Shown here: one piece after another, positions 47,076 through 58,160 of the stretch
Layout of the letters: each line of letters opens with the position of its first letter
How positions within the stretch are numbered: position 1 is the first letter of the stretch
Origin: Lotus japonicus
Taxonomy: Eukaryota > Streptophyta > Magnoliopsida > Fabales > Fabaceae
Reading direction: 5' to 3'
Length of the DNA: 64,000 bases
Assembly: GCF_012489685.1 (NCBI RefSeq)
Contig: NC_080045.1
Span: 2,919,001 to 2,983,000 of the forward strand
The notes under the pieces: model-generated
What the model saw: the letters and a program-made list of their open reading frames with translations, nothing else
Told to the model about the DNA's origin: nothing
The model's database searches: none
Translations under genes and position numbers: made by a program

Positions 47076-48455
47076 AAAACTAAGATTTTTGATGAACAAT
47101 TCTTAAACATTAAACTAAATTCACTCAGAGGTTAGAGATATAGAATAATACTTATCCTGATGTGAATAGTTTATCTTGCTCATTCTGAATTCAAGTCACT
47201 GCTTGATTCTGAGCTTAGCTCCCCCTGAATCTAATACTTGATGAAAACGTTAGTAAAGTCTAGATTCTGAGCTAAATGATATAAGAGTTCAGAGTGAAAA
47301 ACTTATGACATAGATGAAAATCGAGTAATCAAAGCGCATAAGTAATCAGAGTCACGGACAGGGTATCAGAGTCTTGGGTATCAGAGTCAACTAGAATCAC
47401 TTCAGAAGAAGTGAAATGTATTCCTTGTATTTGCCCAGTGACACATCTATGGTCATGAAGGTGGAACTCTTAAATTCTCCAAAAGAAAAAATAAATCACA
47501 CTAACACATCTTACACATCAAAAACTGGGTGTACTCCCCCTTTTTGTCATAAGCAAAAAGCTTGGGGTGTGAAAAACTTAGTTTGAAGTACAAGGTACTC
47601 CCCCTTAGAGAAGGTCTAAGTTTAAAGAAAATGAAAACTATGCAAGAATCAGAGTTAGGCGAAATAAATGGAAGAGTTAATGCAAGAGAAGAACGTTTAC
47701 CACCGGTCAAGGGAGTAAAGAGAAGGGTCAGTTACCAAGAACTTAACCTCGAGAAACCGTAGGAGCATTAACTTTCAGAGAAAAAGTGAAGCCTACATAA
47801 AGCGTTGGAGAGAGAGGTAAGCTTCACACCTCGAACAATTTTCAGTAAGGAAAAAAAAATGGCATCATACATCGTAGCATTAGAAGAGCTGAGGAAGAAG
47901 GCCTTCGAGGAGGACTTGTTCCTGAACATCAGGCATCCAGAGGGTACAACGACCATCTCGGAGCTGACACGGACACTGCTGGAGGAGGACCTGCGTCCAG
48001 AGTTGAAGAGAGACCTGAGGGAATTTCTTGCCTTCGTGGAGGAGGTACAAGAACTCAGCCGGCTTGAACTCAAGCTGCTGGAAGAAAAAGAGATTTTGGA
48101 AGAGAAGCTCAAGACTGCATAAGAGATTCTGGAGAGGGATGAGCTAAAGGACAGGCTCAGCAACATCCAGTATGCACTGGAGCGTCTGGAGAAGGATAGG
48201 TCAGAGCAGCGCCAGGAGTGCAGAAGAATGAGGAGGGATCCTCCATTCTAGACATTTAGGGAAAGAATGTATGATGTAAACATAAAGAAATTATGAATAA
48301 AAAGATTTTTTTTTTCAAACACATGTGACAAAAATATATATAGATATGCATAGATAATCACAAACGAACAAAGTAGAATAAATAAGTAAAAAGAAACAGA
48401 AGTTAACAAAAATAAAACAACGTTAAAGAAAAAGAAAAGCGAAGAGATCCTAAAA
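47076..48455 (-). other. Region between the third frame and the 3' LTR of SIRE-type element
   Basis: About 1.4 kb lie between the end of the 1028-codon frame and the polypurine tract. It includes extra polypurine-like copies (47220, 47534, 47600) and the antisense frame at 47859-48122. The remainder is noncoding. Confidence 0.7.
47859..48122 (+). CDS. Antisense coiled-coil frame within SIRE-type element
   Basis: An 87-residue frame starts at the ATG in AAAAAAAATGGC (47859), the better-placed start; the frame is also open from 47805. It is rich in Glu, Leu, Lys and Arg with heptad-like spacing (EELRKKAFEEDLFL, LEEKEILEEKL) and is likely a helical coiled coil. The TAA at 48120-48122 is followed by 42 more in-frame codons of the same character (ELKDRLSNIQYALERLEKDR) to TAG at 48249-48251, so the frame has probably been shortened by a nonsense change. 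AATAAA lies at 48296, in place for a poly(A) signal. It is transcribed against the retrotransposon. No function is known to me. Confidence 0.55.
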   Translation: MASYIVALEELRKKAFEEDLFLNIRHPEGTTTISELTRTLLEEDLRPELKRDLREFLAFVEEVQELSRLELKLLEEKEILEEKLKTA

Positions 48456-51359
48456 CTAGGGTTTATCAGTTCGACGCAGAAGTTCCATCATCATGTGCTT
48501 CATTTTAATTAGCATGGATTCATGAGTGTCAAGACGCTGTTCCATGATGTCGAGTCTGGACGAGCTTGACTGAGTAGAACCGGAAGGAACATTCTGAGCA
48601 GCTTGAGGATCTGGAATGGAAGCAGAAGCAGCAGGAGTAAACACTACTGGTGCAAGTGCTTGGCATCTAAGAGCTTCAGCCTCAGCTTCAAGTCGCTCTG
48701 CCTCTAATCTGGCTTGTTCAGCTTGAGCTGCTGCTTGACGTGCAGCTTCTTCTGCTAGAGCTTTCTTTCTCTTGGCTTCTTCAATAGCTTCAAGAAGCTT
48801 ATGTCTCTGTTCTTGTTCATGAAGAGCCACCCTTCGAGCAAACCTTTGCTTTGCAGCCTCAATCCTCTGACTTCCCTCTGCATGCAGGAGCTGCATCATA
48901 ATTGGAACTTGAGCCACTAGCCAAGTGCCCAGGTTGTTCCACTCATCAGCCACACGTTCAGCATTCTCACTGAGGTCAGTCTGACCGTACACATTGCGTA
49001 GCATCAAAGAGGCTTCATGATAGAAAATATTGATGCACTCAGAGAGAGATGTGGGTCGGAGGTGAGTGTAAGGAATTATGGAGAGGTTGGTTTCAGGAGA
49101 GGCTGGGTGATTGCTGCTGTGAGCTTCAGAGGCACCTTGTGGAGAGCCAATGTTAAACATTTGAGCATTGGGTTCAGAGGTTCCAAGGTGAGGTTCTGAA
49201 GTTTCAACCAGAGGATGAGGTGATCTAACCGAGGATTGGTTAGACACAGATTGTTCTTGTTCAGGTTCTGGTTGAATAGGCTCTTGTTGGTCAGGGGCAG
49301 GGTGAGCTTGTTGAGCCAAAGGGTCTGCCTCATGTAAATGATTGACCAAGATAGGTTCATCTGGGTCAACTAGACGTTCAAGTCTAGGGCCAGGATATCT
49401 CCTAGGGCTTGGACAAGTGAGATAATACTCTTCTAGGGCAGACACCTTTTCTTTTCTGACCTCCATGAATTTTCTATGGGATTTAGAGTTGTTGGAGGGA
49501 GAAGAGTCAGCAACATTGGTTGGGAAGGATACAAGTGTAAAGGCTGTGGAAGAGTCTGTATCCGTGGTTCTGGCAGCAGGACGTGCTGATGCTCTGGGAA
49601 CAGAGTGATCAGACGTTCTGGGTTGTGGTTCTGTTTGGTTGGGCTCTGGTTGTTCATGGATGATGGGTTCAGAAGTTAATGGGTTATACTGGATGGTGAT
49701 GGGTGAGGTTGGATCAGAGGGTCCGGTGGGTTGGTTCTGAAGCATATTCCAGAGAGGTGCTTCATTGGGAGAAGGTTGGAAAAATGAAGACCTTGGGGAA
49801 TGTGGTGGAGAGGTGGTTTGTGCAGCTGGTTGGGATTCAGGAATGGGAGTGAGTGGATTTGAAGATTGTTTGAGCAAGGCAGAGATGGGGAGTGCATCAA
49901 ATAAATTCAAATCATCATCAGAAGCAACTGCAGACTTACTTGAATGTGCTGATGATCTTGTAACTCTGGCAGGAGGTTCAGTCCTTCTGAGCACTTCAGC
50001 AGCTGGTTCCACCCGAGTAGGCTTCACCACAATTCTGACCTGCTTCTTCTTCTTCTTCTCAGGAGGACCATCCTCATTATCACCATCATCGCCATCATCA
50101 CCATCATCGGGCTTGCTGGTTTCATCTTGCTTTCTCTTGGATTGACCAGCCTTCTTCTTTTTGATCAGAGGGACATCTGATTCCTCAGAAGATTCTTCTA
50201 GGATCATCTTCCTCTGAACTTTCTTCTTGGGAGGAGAGGGAAACTCTGGAGCTGGCGGCAGTCTGCTGAAAAAGTCATCGAGATCAATTTCGAATCCTTG
50301 AGCCCTTAGGTCTTCAACATAGCACCTAATGGCGTCAGGATTGTCTGCCTGTGTCCATAGAGGGTAGTCATTCAGAGGCATCCTTCTACTTCTGATCTCA
50401 GAAGATGTGCCTTCATGGGCAGGAGCAATCTTCTTCTTGATTAGACCCATCTTCTTTAGAGAATTTGCCGTGAAGACATCACTGACAATGGTGGTCAGAT
50501 CCTCTGTGCATCCAGCATTTATCAGATCTTGAATGAGGCCACTCTCAATGAAGAGATCAGACAAAAGTCTCCCGAAGGGAATATACTTGATCGCTGACTT
50601 GATGGAGGCAGTGGTACGAGACTTCCGGATACATTCCTTCAAGTAGGAGAACAGGAAGTAGGGAAGGCAGATCTTCTTCTGGTCTTGGATGAAGAACAAC
50701 ATCACCTTCTGGTTGAAGTTGATGTAGTCTGGGGAACTGCCCTTTGGTCTCTGGTTTATGCAATGGAGCAAAATTTTGTGCCAGATCCTGAGCTTGGGAT
50801 GAAGGTCCATCACCTTATAATTCGTCTTGCCCGGTTTGTAATTGGTGTACAGGGCCTTGTTGATCTCATCCTTCGTCTTGGGTTTCAGCTTCGATTCCGT
50901 GAATTGGAACCGATACCCAAAAGCAGTTTCTGCACCCAGCAATTTCACGAAGGACTTCTCTGTGAAGATGATCTTTCTTCCAAGAATGTGAGATACCACC
51001 TGAGTATCATCGCAGTCGGCGTGCTTCCAGAATTCCTTGACCAGTTTATCATACACCGGTCCTCGAAGTCTGTTGAAGTAATTTCCCCAACCTTGAACTT
51101 GGACTTCAGGACGAAGATCATACCCATTTGTAGCCAGGTTGTCGAGATCGAATCTCCATTCTGCCAGGACTTGAAGTTCCTCAGGAGCATATACGCAGTG
51201 AACGGCACAGCCCCGTTCTGCAATTGGAATAATCTGCTCTTGAGCTTGACCTTGATCTTGTGTCGGATTCTCAGGGCCCCTTTGACCCGTTGCTAGACCA
51301 ACTACCATGTGAGGGAACTGGGTTGCATCTGCAGTAGCTCTTCTGGTTTGACTCACCAT
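48456..51359 (-). CDS. Third frame of SIRE-type element (envelope-position protein)
   Basis: The frame is open from 51542 (1028 residues). I take the start at MVSQTRR (51359), giving 967 residues, because the 61 residues before it look like translated leader, though they are notably hydrophobic. Residues about 70-300 from MVSQ resemble the 'putative plant transposon protein' domain (Pfam PF20167 by memory; motif WGNYFNRLRGPVYDKLVKEF). Then come a Lys/Glu/Asp-rich stretch, a long Pro/Ser/Thr-rich stretch (SIRE 'envelope-like' proteins also have one) and a C-terminal Ala/Glu coiled coil (RKKALAEEAARQAAAQAEQA). It occupies the place of env in SIRE elements. I see no clear internal membrane segment, so calling it an envelope is not justified. 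Confidence 0.75.
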   Translation of the reverse strand: MVSQTRRATADATQFPHMVVGLATGQRGPENPTQDQGQAQEQIIPIAERGCAVHCVYAPEELQVLAEWRFDLDNLATNGYDLRPEVQVQGWGNYFNRLRGPVYDKLVKEFWKHADCDDTQVVSHILGRKIIFTEKSFVKLLGAETAFGYRFQFTESKLKPKTKDEINKALYTNYKPGKTNYKVMDLHPKLRIWHKILLHCINQRPKGSSPDYINFNQKVMLFFIQDQKKICLPYFLFSYLKECIRKSRTTASIKSAIKYIPFGRLLSDLFIESGLIQDLINAGCTEDLTTIVSDVFTANSLKKMGLIKKKIAPAHEGTSSEIRSRRMPLNDYPLWTQADNPDAIRCYVEDLRAQGFEIDLDDFFSRLPPAPEFPSPPKKKVQRKMILEESSEESDVPLIKKKKAGQSKRKQDETSKPDDGDDGDDGDNEDGPPEKKKKKQVRIVVKPTRVEPAAEVLRRTEPPARVTRSSAHSSKSAVASDDDLNLFDALPISALLKQSSNPLTPIPESQPAAQTTSPPHSPRSSFFQPSPNEAPLWNMLQNQPTGPSDPTSPITIQYNPLTSEPIIHEQPEPNQTEPQPRTSDHSVPRASARPAARTTDTDSSTAFTLVSFPTNVADSSPSNNSKSHRKFMEVRKEKVSALEEYYLTCPSPRRYPGPRLERLVDPDEPILVNHLHEADPLAQQAHPAPDQQEPIQPEPEQEQSVSNQSSVRSPHPLVETSEPHLGTSEPNAQMFNIGSPQGASEAHSSNHPASPETNLSIIPYTHLRPTSLSECINIFYHEASLMLRNVYGQTDLSENAERVADEWNNLGTWLVAQVPIMMQLLHAEGSQRIEAAKQRFARRVALHEQEQRHKLLEAIEEAKRKKALAEEAARQAAAQAEQARLEAERLEAEAEALRCQALAPVVFTPAASASIPDPQAAQNVPSGSTQSSSSRLDIMEQRLDTHESMLIKMKHMMMELLRRTDKP

Positions 51360-51803
51360 TTTTGAAGCGGTTGAAGGTTTGAGGTAGAAGATGAAGGTTG
51401 AAAGATGAAGAGAGATCGAGAGAGAAAACGAGGATAAGCGGTTTCGAAATAGCAGAGAGAGAGAGAGTAAAAACCGGAAGTGAAAGAGATCGTGTGTGTA
51501 TAGTGGGTTTTGACAAATAACCGTTGTTGATTCAAAAAGCAATTTAAGATCAACGGTTGAAAATTAAAGATAGATAGTAACAGTAAATACACAAATCACA
51601 CACAGGAGAGAAGCACATCTACACGCAATCATAACAGACTGTCACACGGGCACAAGGAACTATGCATCAGAAATACTGACACACGTGTTGCTGTCTCAGC
51701 TTCAGAGTCAGTACCAGTGGGTACACACACTCTGATTGAGTTACCTTCTGGACTAGACATCTTCTGATCAAGAAGTATCATAGTCAGAGGTTCTGATCCA
51801 TCT

Positions 51804-54800
51804 TCACTCTGGACAAAAGTCCATGTTCAGATTTTTCAGAATAAAATTAAATCTATCCTCTGCTAAGGGCTTTGTAAAGATATCTGCCCATTGATGGTCA
51901 GTATCAACAAACTTCAGAAGAAGTACGCCCTTCTGTACATAATCTCTAATAAAGTGATACTTTACCTCAATGTGCTTTGCCCTTGAATGCAAGATAGGAT
52001 TCTTACTCAATGAGATTGCAGCAGTGTTATCACAATAGATTGGGATATTGCTCTCAAGGATCTGAGAATCCTCCAGCTGATGTTTCATCCAGAGCATCTG
52101 AGTGCTGCATATTGCTGCTGAGATATATTCTGCCTCTGCAGTTGATAGTGCAATGGTTGATTGCCTCTTGCTTGCCCATGAGACTAGATTGCTTCCCATA
52201 AATTGACAATTTCCAGAAGTACTTTTTCTCTCAGTTCTATCTCCAGCATAATCAGCATCACAGTAACCTGAAAGCTTATACTCTGATGTTTTCTTATACA
52301 TCAAGCCAAGGTTAGTGGTGCCTTTCAGATACCTTAGGATCCTCTTAACAGCAGTTAAGTGGGTTTTCCTTGGATCTGATTGGAAACGAGCACATAAATG
52401 AACACTAAATAGTATGTCTGGCCTAGATGCAGTTAAGTATAGAAGTGAACCTATCATGCCACGATAGAGCTTCTGACATACTTTACCACTTTTATCTTCT
52501 TTCTCCAGAATGCATGTAGGATGCATTGGAGTCTTGGCCACTGTAGATTCCAGCATATTGAACTTCTTCAGAAGTTCTTTAGTGTACTTGCTCTGATGGA
52601 TATATGTTCCTTCTGGTGTCTGATCAACTTGTATTCCCAGAAAGTACTTTAATTCTCCCATCATACTCATCTCAAATTCAGCCTGCATCATCTCAGAAAA
52701 TTCTTTGCATAGAGATTGATTAGCAGAACCAAATATAATATCATCAACATAAATTTGCACAATTAAGATATCATCTTTATAAGTCTTGCAGAAAAGAGTT
52801 GTATCTACTTTACCCCTTACAAACTCATTCTCCAGAAGGAATGAGCTGAGTCTCTCATACCACGCTCTGGGAGCTTGCTTCAGACCATAGAGTGATTTCT
52901 TCAATTTGAACACATGGTCTGGTTTCTTCTCATCTTCAAAACCTGGGGGTTGATGAACATAGACTTCCTCTGAGATATAACCATTTAGGAAGGCACTCTT
53001 CACGTCCATCTGATGTAGAACTATGTTGTGATTTACTGAGAAAGAGATCAACAGTCTGATTGCCTCCAGTCTTGCTACTGGAGCAAATGTTTCAGTGTAG
53101 TCTATTCCTTCCTGCTGACTGTAGCCTTGAGCAACTAGCCTTGCCTTGTTTCTGACTACATCTCCTTTCTCATTCAGCTTGTTTCTGAATACCCATTTTG
53201 TTCCAATTACATGGACACTCTCAGGCTTCTTCACTAAGCTCCAAACATCGTTCTTGGAGAATTGATTCAGTTCTTCTTCCATAGCCAGAATCCAATCCTT
53301 GTCCTGAAGAGCTTCATCTATGGACTTGGGTTCAATTAAGGACACCAATCCTTTCAGACTGAGCAGGGTCTCTTCAGAGGGTCTGAAGGCAGATCTGGTT
53401 CTGACTGGTTCGTCTTTGTTGCCCAAAATCAATTCCTTAGGGTGAGCTGCAGTGATTCTGCTCTTCTTCAGAGTTTGTGAGTTAGAGGGACCAGCTTCTT
53501 CCTCTGGTTCATCTTCCTCTGGCTCAACTTCCTCTGGAGCTTTGCCTTTGTCAGAAACATTAATGCTTAAATCTGCAAGCTTTTCAACTAGCTTTGACTG
53601 GTCAGAGTCAAGCTTATCGTCAAATCTAACATGAATAGATTCTTCAATAGTCTTAGCATCAGTATTATAAAATCTAAAACCTTTAGATCTCTCAGAGTAA
53701 CCGAGTAATAGACACTTAGAAGACTTAGCATCAAATTTATGCAATCTATCCTTAGTATTGAGAACATAACAAACACAGCCAAAAGGATGAAAATAAGAAA
53801 TGTTGGGTTTTATGTTCTTCCACAATTCATAAGGAGTCTTATTCAGAATTGGTCTCACAGAGATTCTGTTCTGAATGTAACATGCTGTATTTACTGCCTC
53901 TGCCCAAAAGTGCTTAGCCATGCCAGTTTCTTGGAGCATGGTTCTAGCCATCTCCTGAAGAGTTCTGTTCTTCCTCTCAACAACACCATTTTGTTGAGGA
54001 GTTCTGGGACAAGAGAAATCATGTGCAATTCCATAGGAATCAAACAGACTCTCAAACTTGTCATTCTCAAACTCTCCACCATGGTCACTTCTGACACGCA
54101 CAATCCTACAAGCCTTCTCGTTTTGCACTTGAGCAATGAAGGTAGAGAACACAACATGAGACTCATCCTTGCGGGTTAGAAACTTTACCCATGTCCAGCG
54201 GCTATAGTCATCAACGATAACCATCCCATATCTCTTGCCACCTATAGACTCAGTTTTCACTGGTCCAAAAAGGTCGATATGCAGAAGTTCTAACGGCCTT
54301 GAGGTTGAGACAACATTCTTTGCCTTGAAAGGGACTTTTGTGAATTTGCCTTTCTGACATGCTTCACAAAGAGCGTCTGAAGCGAACTTCAGATTGGGTA
54401 AGCCCCTGACAAGGTTTAGCTTGCTCAGCTGAGAAATCTTTCTCATACTGGCATGCCCTAACCGTCTATGCCATACCCACTGCTCTTCATTAACAGACAG
54501 AAGGCACTTCACATTCTGAGCCTCCAACTCAGATAATCTGATCTTATAAATGTTGTTCTTCCTCTTGCTGTTAAATAGAACAGAGCCATCGATTTGACTT
54601 ACAGCCCGGCAGAACTTTTGATTGAATATAACATCATAACCCTTGTCAGCTAATTGACTTATAGACAATAAGTTATGTGTTAAGCCGTCTACCAATAACA
54701 CATTATCAATGCATGGACTACTATCTACACAAATAGTACCAGTACCAACAATTTTACCCTTTTCATTTCCTCCAAAGCCAACTTCGCCTCCAGGCTTAAG

Positions 54801-54908
54801 TTTCAGCTCTCGGAACATACGCCTTTCTCCCGTCATGTGACGCGAGCATCCACTGTCCAGATACCATGATTGGTGTTTCAGTGGAGCTATCAAGGATATC
54901 TGCAACAT
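51804..54908 (-). CDS. Pol polyprotein of SIRE-type copia element, open frame
   Basis: 1034 residues. Order: aspartic protease start [13 protein letters not shown] (Asp18); integrase zinc part (WHRRLGHAS, then CEACQKGK) near 145-195; integrase core with HIDLFGP, SDHGGEF and [14 protein letters not shown] with [17 protein letters not shown] and [11 protein letters not shown] near 718; RNase H with [17 protein letters not shown] and CDNTAA. The order PR-INT-RT-RH defines Ty1/copia. All catalytic motifs I know are present. The frame overlaps the gag frame by 113 bases (54796-54908) in another register, so pol needs a frameshift or a separate start. Confidence 0.95.
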   Translation of the reverse strand: MLQISLIAPLKHQSWYLDSGCSRHMTGERRMFRELKLKPGGEVGFGGNEKGKIVGTGTICVDSSPCIDNVLLVDGLTHNLLSISQLADKGYDVIFNQKFCRAVSQIDGSVLFNSKRKNNIYKIRLSELEAQNVKCLLSVNEEQWVWHRRLGHASMRKISQLSKLNLVRGLPNLKFASDALCEACQKGKFTKVPFKAKNVVSTSRPLELLHIDLFGPVKTESIGGKRYGMVIVDDYSRWTWVKFLTRKDESHVVFSTFIAQVQNEKACRIVRVRSDHGGEFENDKFESLFDSYGIAHDFSCPRTPQQNGVVERKNRTLQEMARTMLQETGMAKHFWAEAVNTACYIQNRISVRPILNKTPYELWKNIKPNISYFHPFGCVCYVLNTKDRLHKFDAKSSKCLLLGYSERSKGFRFYNTDAKTIEESIHVRFDDKLDSDQSKLVEKLADLSINVSDKGKAPEEVEPEEDEPEEEAGPSNSQTLKKSRITAAHPKELILGNKDEPVRTRSAFRPSEETLLSLKGLVSLIEPKSIDEALQDKDWILAMEEELNQFSKNDVWSLVKKPESVHVIGTKWVFRNKLNEKGDVVRNKARLVAQGYSQQEGIDYTETFAPVARLEAIRLLISFSVNHNIVLHQMDVKSAFLNGYISEEVYVHQPPGFEDEKKPDHVFKLKKSLYGLKQAPRAWYERLSSFLLENEFVRGKVDTTLFCKTYKDDILIVQIYVDDIIFGSANQSLCKEFSEMMQAEFEMSMMGELKYFLGIQVDQTPEGTYIHQSKYTKELLKKFNMLESTVAKTPMHPTCILEKEDKSGKVCQKLYRGMIGSLLYLTASRPDILFSVHLCARFQSDPRKTHLTAVKRILRYLKGTTNLGLMYKKTSEYKLSGYCDADYAGDRTERKSTSGNCQFMGSNLVSWASKRQSTIALSTAEAEYISAAICSTQMLWMKHQLEDSQILESNIPIYCDNTAAISLSKNPILHSRAKHIEVKYHFIRDYVQKGVLLLKFVDTDHQWADIFTKPLAEDRFNFILKNLNMDFCPE

Positions 54909-56705
54909 AGATAATCTTGTCCTTAGGTACCCACTTTCTGGGTCCTCTCTTGTTAGTTACCCCAGAGGTTCTGATCACCTTGGGTGTCTCAACATGATAT
55001 TTTAAAGGAATATTTGCATGATATTTAGTCATAGAGAAAGATCCCTTTTTAAGAGGGTTTTTAGCAACTTTAGCAGGTACAGGATCAGGCAATATGGTAC
55101 CAGAGGGAACAAAGCATTCATACAAGGATTTAGCTTTAGACACAGAGGGCTCATTTCTAATTGGTTTAGAATAGCCAATGCCATGCATTCCATTTCTGCT
55201 TACGCCATAGATCATTGAAGCCATTAAGCTTTTATCCACGCTTTTAGCTAGGAATCTTTGAAAAGACTTTTCATACTTAGATTTGTTTCTACAATCAGAG
55301 GCATCACAGGCAACAATTTCTTCTAACTTAGCAATCTGGTTCTTAAGCACAGAGTTAGAATTGATCAAGGCATGATTATCATTTTTCAAATCAGAAATAA
55401 TTTTCTCATGTTCAGAAGGAGTCTTGGAAACAGCAGATAAGTTCTTTTTCAGCTTCTTATGCTTAGACAATAAGGAGTTATACTTATCCATAATATCAGA
55501 CAATGCATGTTTCAGTTCAGAGGTAGAGAAAGAAGCGAATACCTCATTTTCATCGTCTGAGTTAGGATTTCCTTCTGACTCTGAGTCAGAGTCAACATCT
55601 CCCTTTGACTCTGCTTCCTTGTCCTTGACAATAGCCATGAGTCCTTGGACTTCACCATCAGAGTCAACATCCTCTGACTCTGATTCATCAAATGTCACCA
55701 TCAGACTCTTCTTTGTCTTGAAGTGCTTCTTTGGCTTCTTGTCCTTCTTCAATTTTGGACAGTCACTTTTGTAGTGCCCTGATTCTTTGCACTCAAAGCA
55801 TGTGACTTCCTTAAGTGAGGACTTCTTCTGACCTGAGGATTCAGACTTTCCTTTTGCCTTTCCAGAGCCTTTGTATTTGCTCTGCCTGTGCTTCCAGATG
55901 CGATTGAGTCTCTTGGAGATCAGAGTCAGCTCATCTTCATCAGAATCTTCTGACGCTTCTTCAGATTCCTCTTCTTCAGCTTGAAGAGCTTTTGACTTCT
56001 CAACCTTAGCCTTTTCAGATTTAGATTTCAAGGCTATGGACTTTTTCCTCAGATCTTGCATCTCTGAGCGCTTCAGCTCATGGCATTTCAAAATGCTGAT
56101 GAGTTCTTCTAAACTCATATTCTCAACGTCTCTCGTGAGCTCTATTGAAGTCACTAAAGGCATCCAACTTTCAGGAAGACACCTGATGACCCTTATGACA
56201 TGATCTTTTGTTGTGTAGCTCTTGTTGAGAGGTCGTATGCCAGCTACAAGCAACTGAAATCTGGAGAACATTTCTTCAATGGACTCATTTGGCTCCATGA
56301 TGAAGGATTCATACTTTTGGATCAAAGACAATGCCTTTGATTCTTTGACTTTCTTGTTTCCTTCATGAGACATCTTCAGAGATTCGAAAATGCCTTTCGC
56401 AAACTCACGATCTGTAATCTTCTGGTACTCTTCATAGGAAATAGCACTTAGAAGAATTCTCTTGCTTTGTGATGTTGTGAGTACAACTTCTTTTGATCTG
56501 CAGTCATTTCTGACCTTGGGATCTGCTTGCCATCTGCATCAACTGGACGCTCGTAGCCATCCACAATAATATCCCAGAGATCTGCATCGAAACCCAGAAA
56601 GAAACTTTCCAGTCTATCTTTCCAATATTCGAACCTTTGACCGTCGAACATAGGAGGCTTTGCATTGTAACCATCTCTTTGAGTTTCACTGGTGGTGGCA
56701 GCCAT
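54796..56705 (-). pseudogene. Gag of SIRE-type element, one frameshift
   Basis: Gag starts at 56705 (MAATTSETQRDG, then FDGQRFEYWKDRLESFF) and stops at 56448. The normal Gag sequence continues one register away and is then open from before 56373 to 54796. The break is a single lost base near 56455-56460. The second part has the Gag core (SFIMEPNESIEEMFSRFQLLV), a CCHC knuckle CFECKESGHYKSDC near 55800, and acidic and coiled stretches. Gag would coat the RNA. With this frameshift the copy cannot make full-length Gag itself. Confidence 0.9.
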
Positions 56706-56764
56706 TGTTTTTCACACCGGCCCGGATCACTGAACACTGTTAGGTGTGGTAATCAGAACTTGCG

Positions 56765-56777
56765 CTCTGATACCAAT
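56765..56777 (-). other. Primer-binding site of SIRE-type element
   Basis: Minus strand TGGTATCAGAGC lies just inside the 5' LTR. It is the standard copia site complementary to the 3' end of initiator tRNA-Met. Confidence 0.95.
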
Positions 56778-57985
56778 TGAAGGTATGAAAAACGGTAGAA
56801 AGGGGGGGTTTGAATAACGTTTTCAGTATAAAACTTCCACCTTAAAGATTTTGACAAATCTTTTGAGAACTTAAGTGCTAAAGATAAGAGATAGAAAAGC
56901 ACACAAGGATTTTATCCTGGTTCACTTGATAAATCACTCAAGCTACTCCAGTCCACCCGTTAAGGTGATTTCTTCCTTCTTAGAATGAAGGCAATCCACT
57001 AATCAGGTAAGAGTTACAACTGCACTTGAAACCTACAAGTGACTAACAATTACACTGACTTAGCTCACACTAAGATTCACTCTCTTAGTCTTCTCTAGGA
57101 TCCGATCAACCTTGATCTCCTAAAGGAACTAAACAAACTGTTTATCAAAGAATTGTTTACAAGAGATTTGCTTCTAAAAAGCTAATAGTAAACTCAATGA
57201 ATTTTCAGATGAAAGAAAGCTTAGAAGAATTTAAGTTTGTCTTGCGCGTATGTGAATGCTTCTAGCCGTTTCTTTCAGTCTTCAGCCTCTTTATATACTC
57301 CAAGGATTAGGGTTGAGCGTTGCATGGGAAATGCTACCGTTGGAGGGCAGTTCTGGAAAATCCAGCTTCTGCTGTGTCTGAGACTGTTAGATAGGTCGTC
57401 AGGAAGGTACAGTTGCTTTTGTACTTGGATAGCGACTTGACCTTTAAACCTAAGAGACTTCTGATCAGGGGAATGCTTCATGTTGGAACTTGTGAAGCCG
57501 GTTGATCAGAGTCAGAGGGAAAGCTCAGATCCTCTGACCATTGTATCTTCTGATTCTGAACTCAGAGGGAAGAACATGGCCTTCAGAGTTTCTTCCTTCC
57601 GGACTTCAGAATTTCACTAATCAGCTTCTAGATCTTCAGAGTCTTCTGCACCATCAGAACATCTGAACCTTCAGTGTTTCTTGGTTATCAGACTTTCTGG
57701 ATCTTCAGAGCTTCTAGTGACTGAGTCCACATCAGAGTTTGTGTAGCTTCAGAACTTCTGAAGCTTTTCCACTGTTCATGTTGAACATGGTCAATGCGAA
57801 AGCGTTGCTTGGGTCACTCTTTAAGCACAGTGCTTCTGATTTGTGTGAGATTGAGTTGAGGTCAGAGCCTGTAAATAGCACACTCAGAAAAACACGTTAG
57901 AGTACCACAATTGTTCATATCAAAAGGTTAACTTGTAATCATCAAAACATAGAGTTGTACTACTAGATCAAAACTTGATCTTACA
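56778..57985 (-). repeat. 5' LTR of SIRE-type element (right on +)
   Basis: 1208 bases, nearly identical to 45847-47052. I noticed five substitutions and a G-run that is two bases longer. Confidence 0.96.
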
Positions 57986-58160
57986 ATGGTAAACCAAGTT
58001 TTCTTTCCAACTTGAGATTTTCCATTGAAAACAAATTTTCCACCCAAATTTGCATAGGTTAGCCTTTGAAAATCCATCATCGTGGCAAGCATTCTCAAAT
58101 TTTGACATGCGAGATCACGGGCACCTTGGCATAGGGAAACCATTTGGGCAACGAGGCATG
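57986..58160. repeat. Satellite array block 4
   Basis: One monomer lies between the SIRE-type element and LTR-B copy 3. It closely matches 41490-41665. Confidence 0.95.

Larger units (their letters stand above)
45847..57985 (-). mobile_element. Complete SIRE-type Ty1/copia retrotransposon
   Basis: The element is on the minus strand, 12.1 kb. LTRs lie at 45847-47052 and 56778-57985. A perfect 5-bp duplication ATGGT flanks it (45842-45846 and 57986-57990) inside a satellite monomer. A primer-binding site for initiator tRNA-Met adjoins the right LTR and a polypurine tract adjoins the left. Inside are gag (broken by one frameshift), pol (open), a long third frame after pol and a small antisense coiled-coil frame. 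The LTRs differ by about five substitutions and one 2-bp gap, so the insertion is very young. The lost gag frame means it would depend on other copies. Confidence 0.96.

Noticed and set aside
50685..51296. 203-codon + strand frame opposite the third SIRE frame
   Set aside because: It mirrors the coding strand of the long minus frame and shows no domain of its own.
48456..51359. True viral-type envelope gene
   Set aside because: The position fits, but I see no clear transmembrane anchor or fusion segment after the natural start. The leading domain resembles a plant transposon protein.
46304..57440. 67-residue frames at 46304-46507 and 57237-57440
   Set aside because: They are the same stretch of the two SIRE LTRs in antisense and lie over the TATA and leader region. 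There is no evidence of coding.
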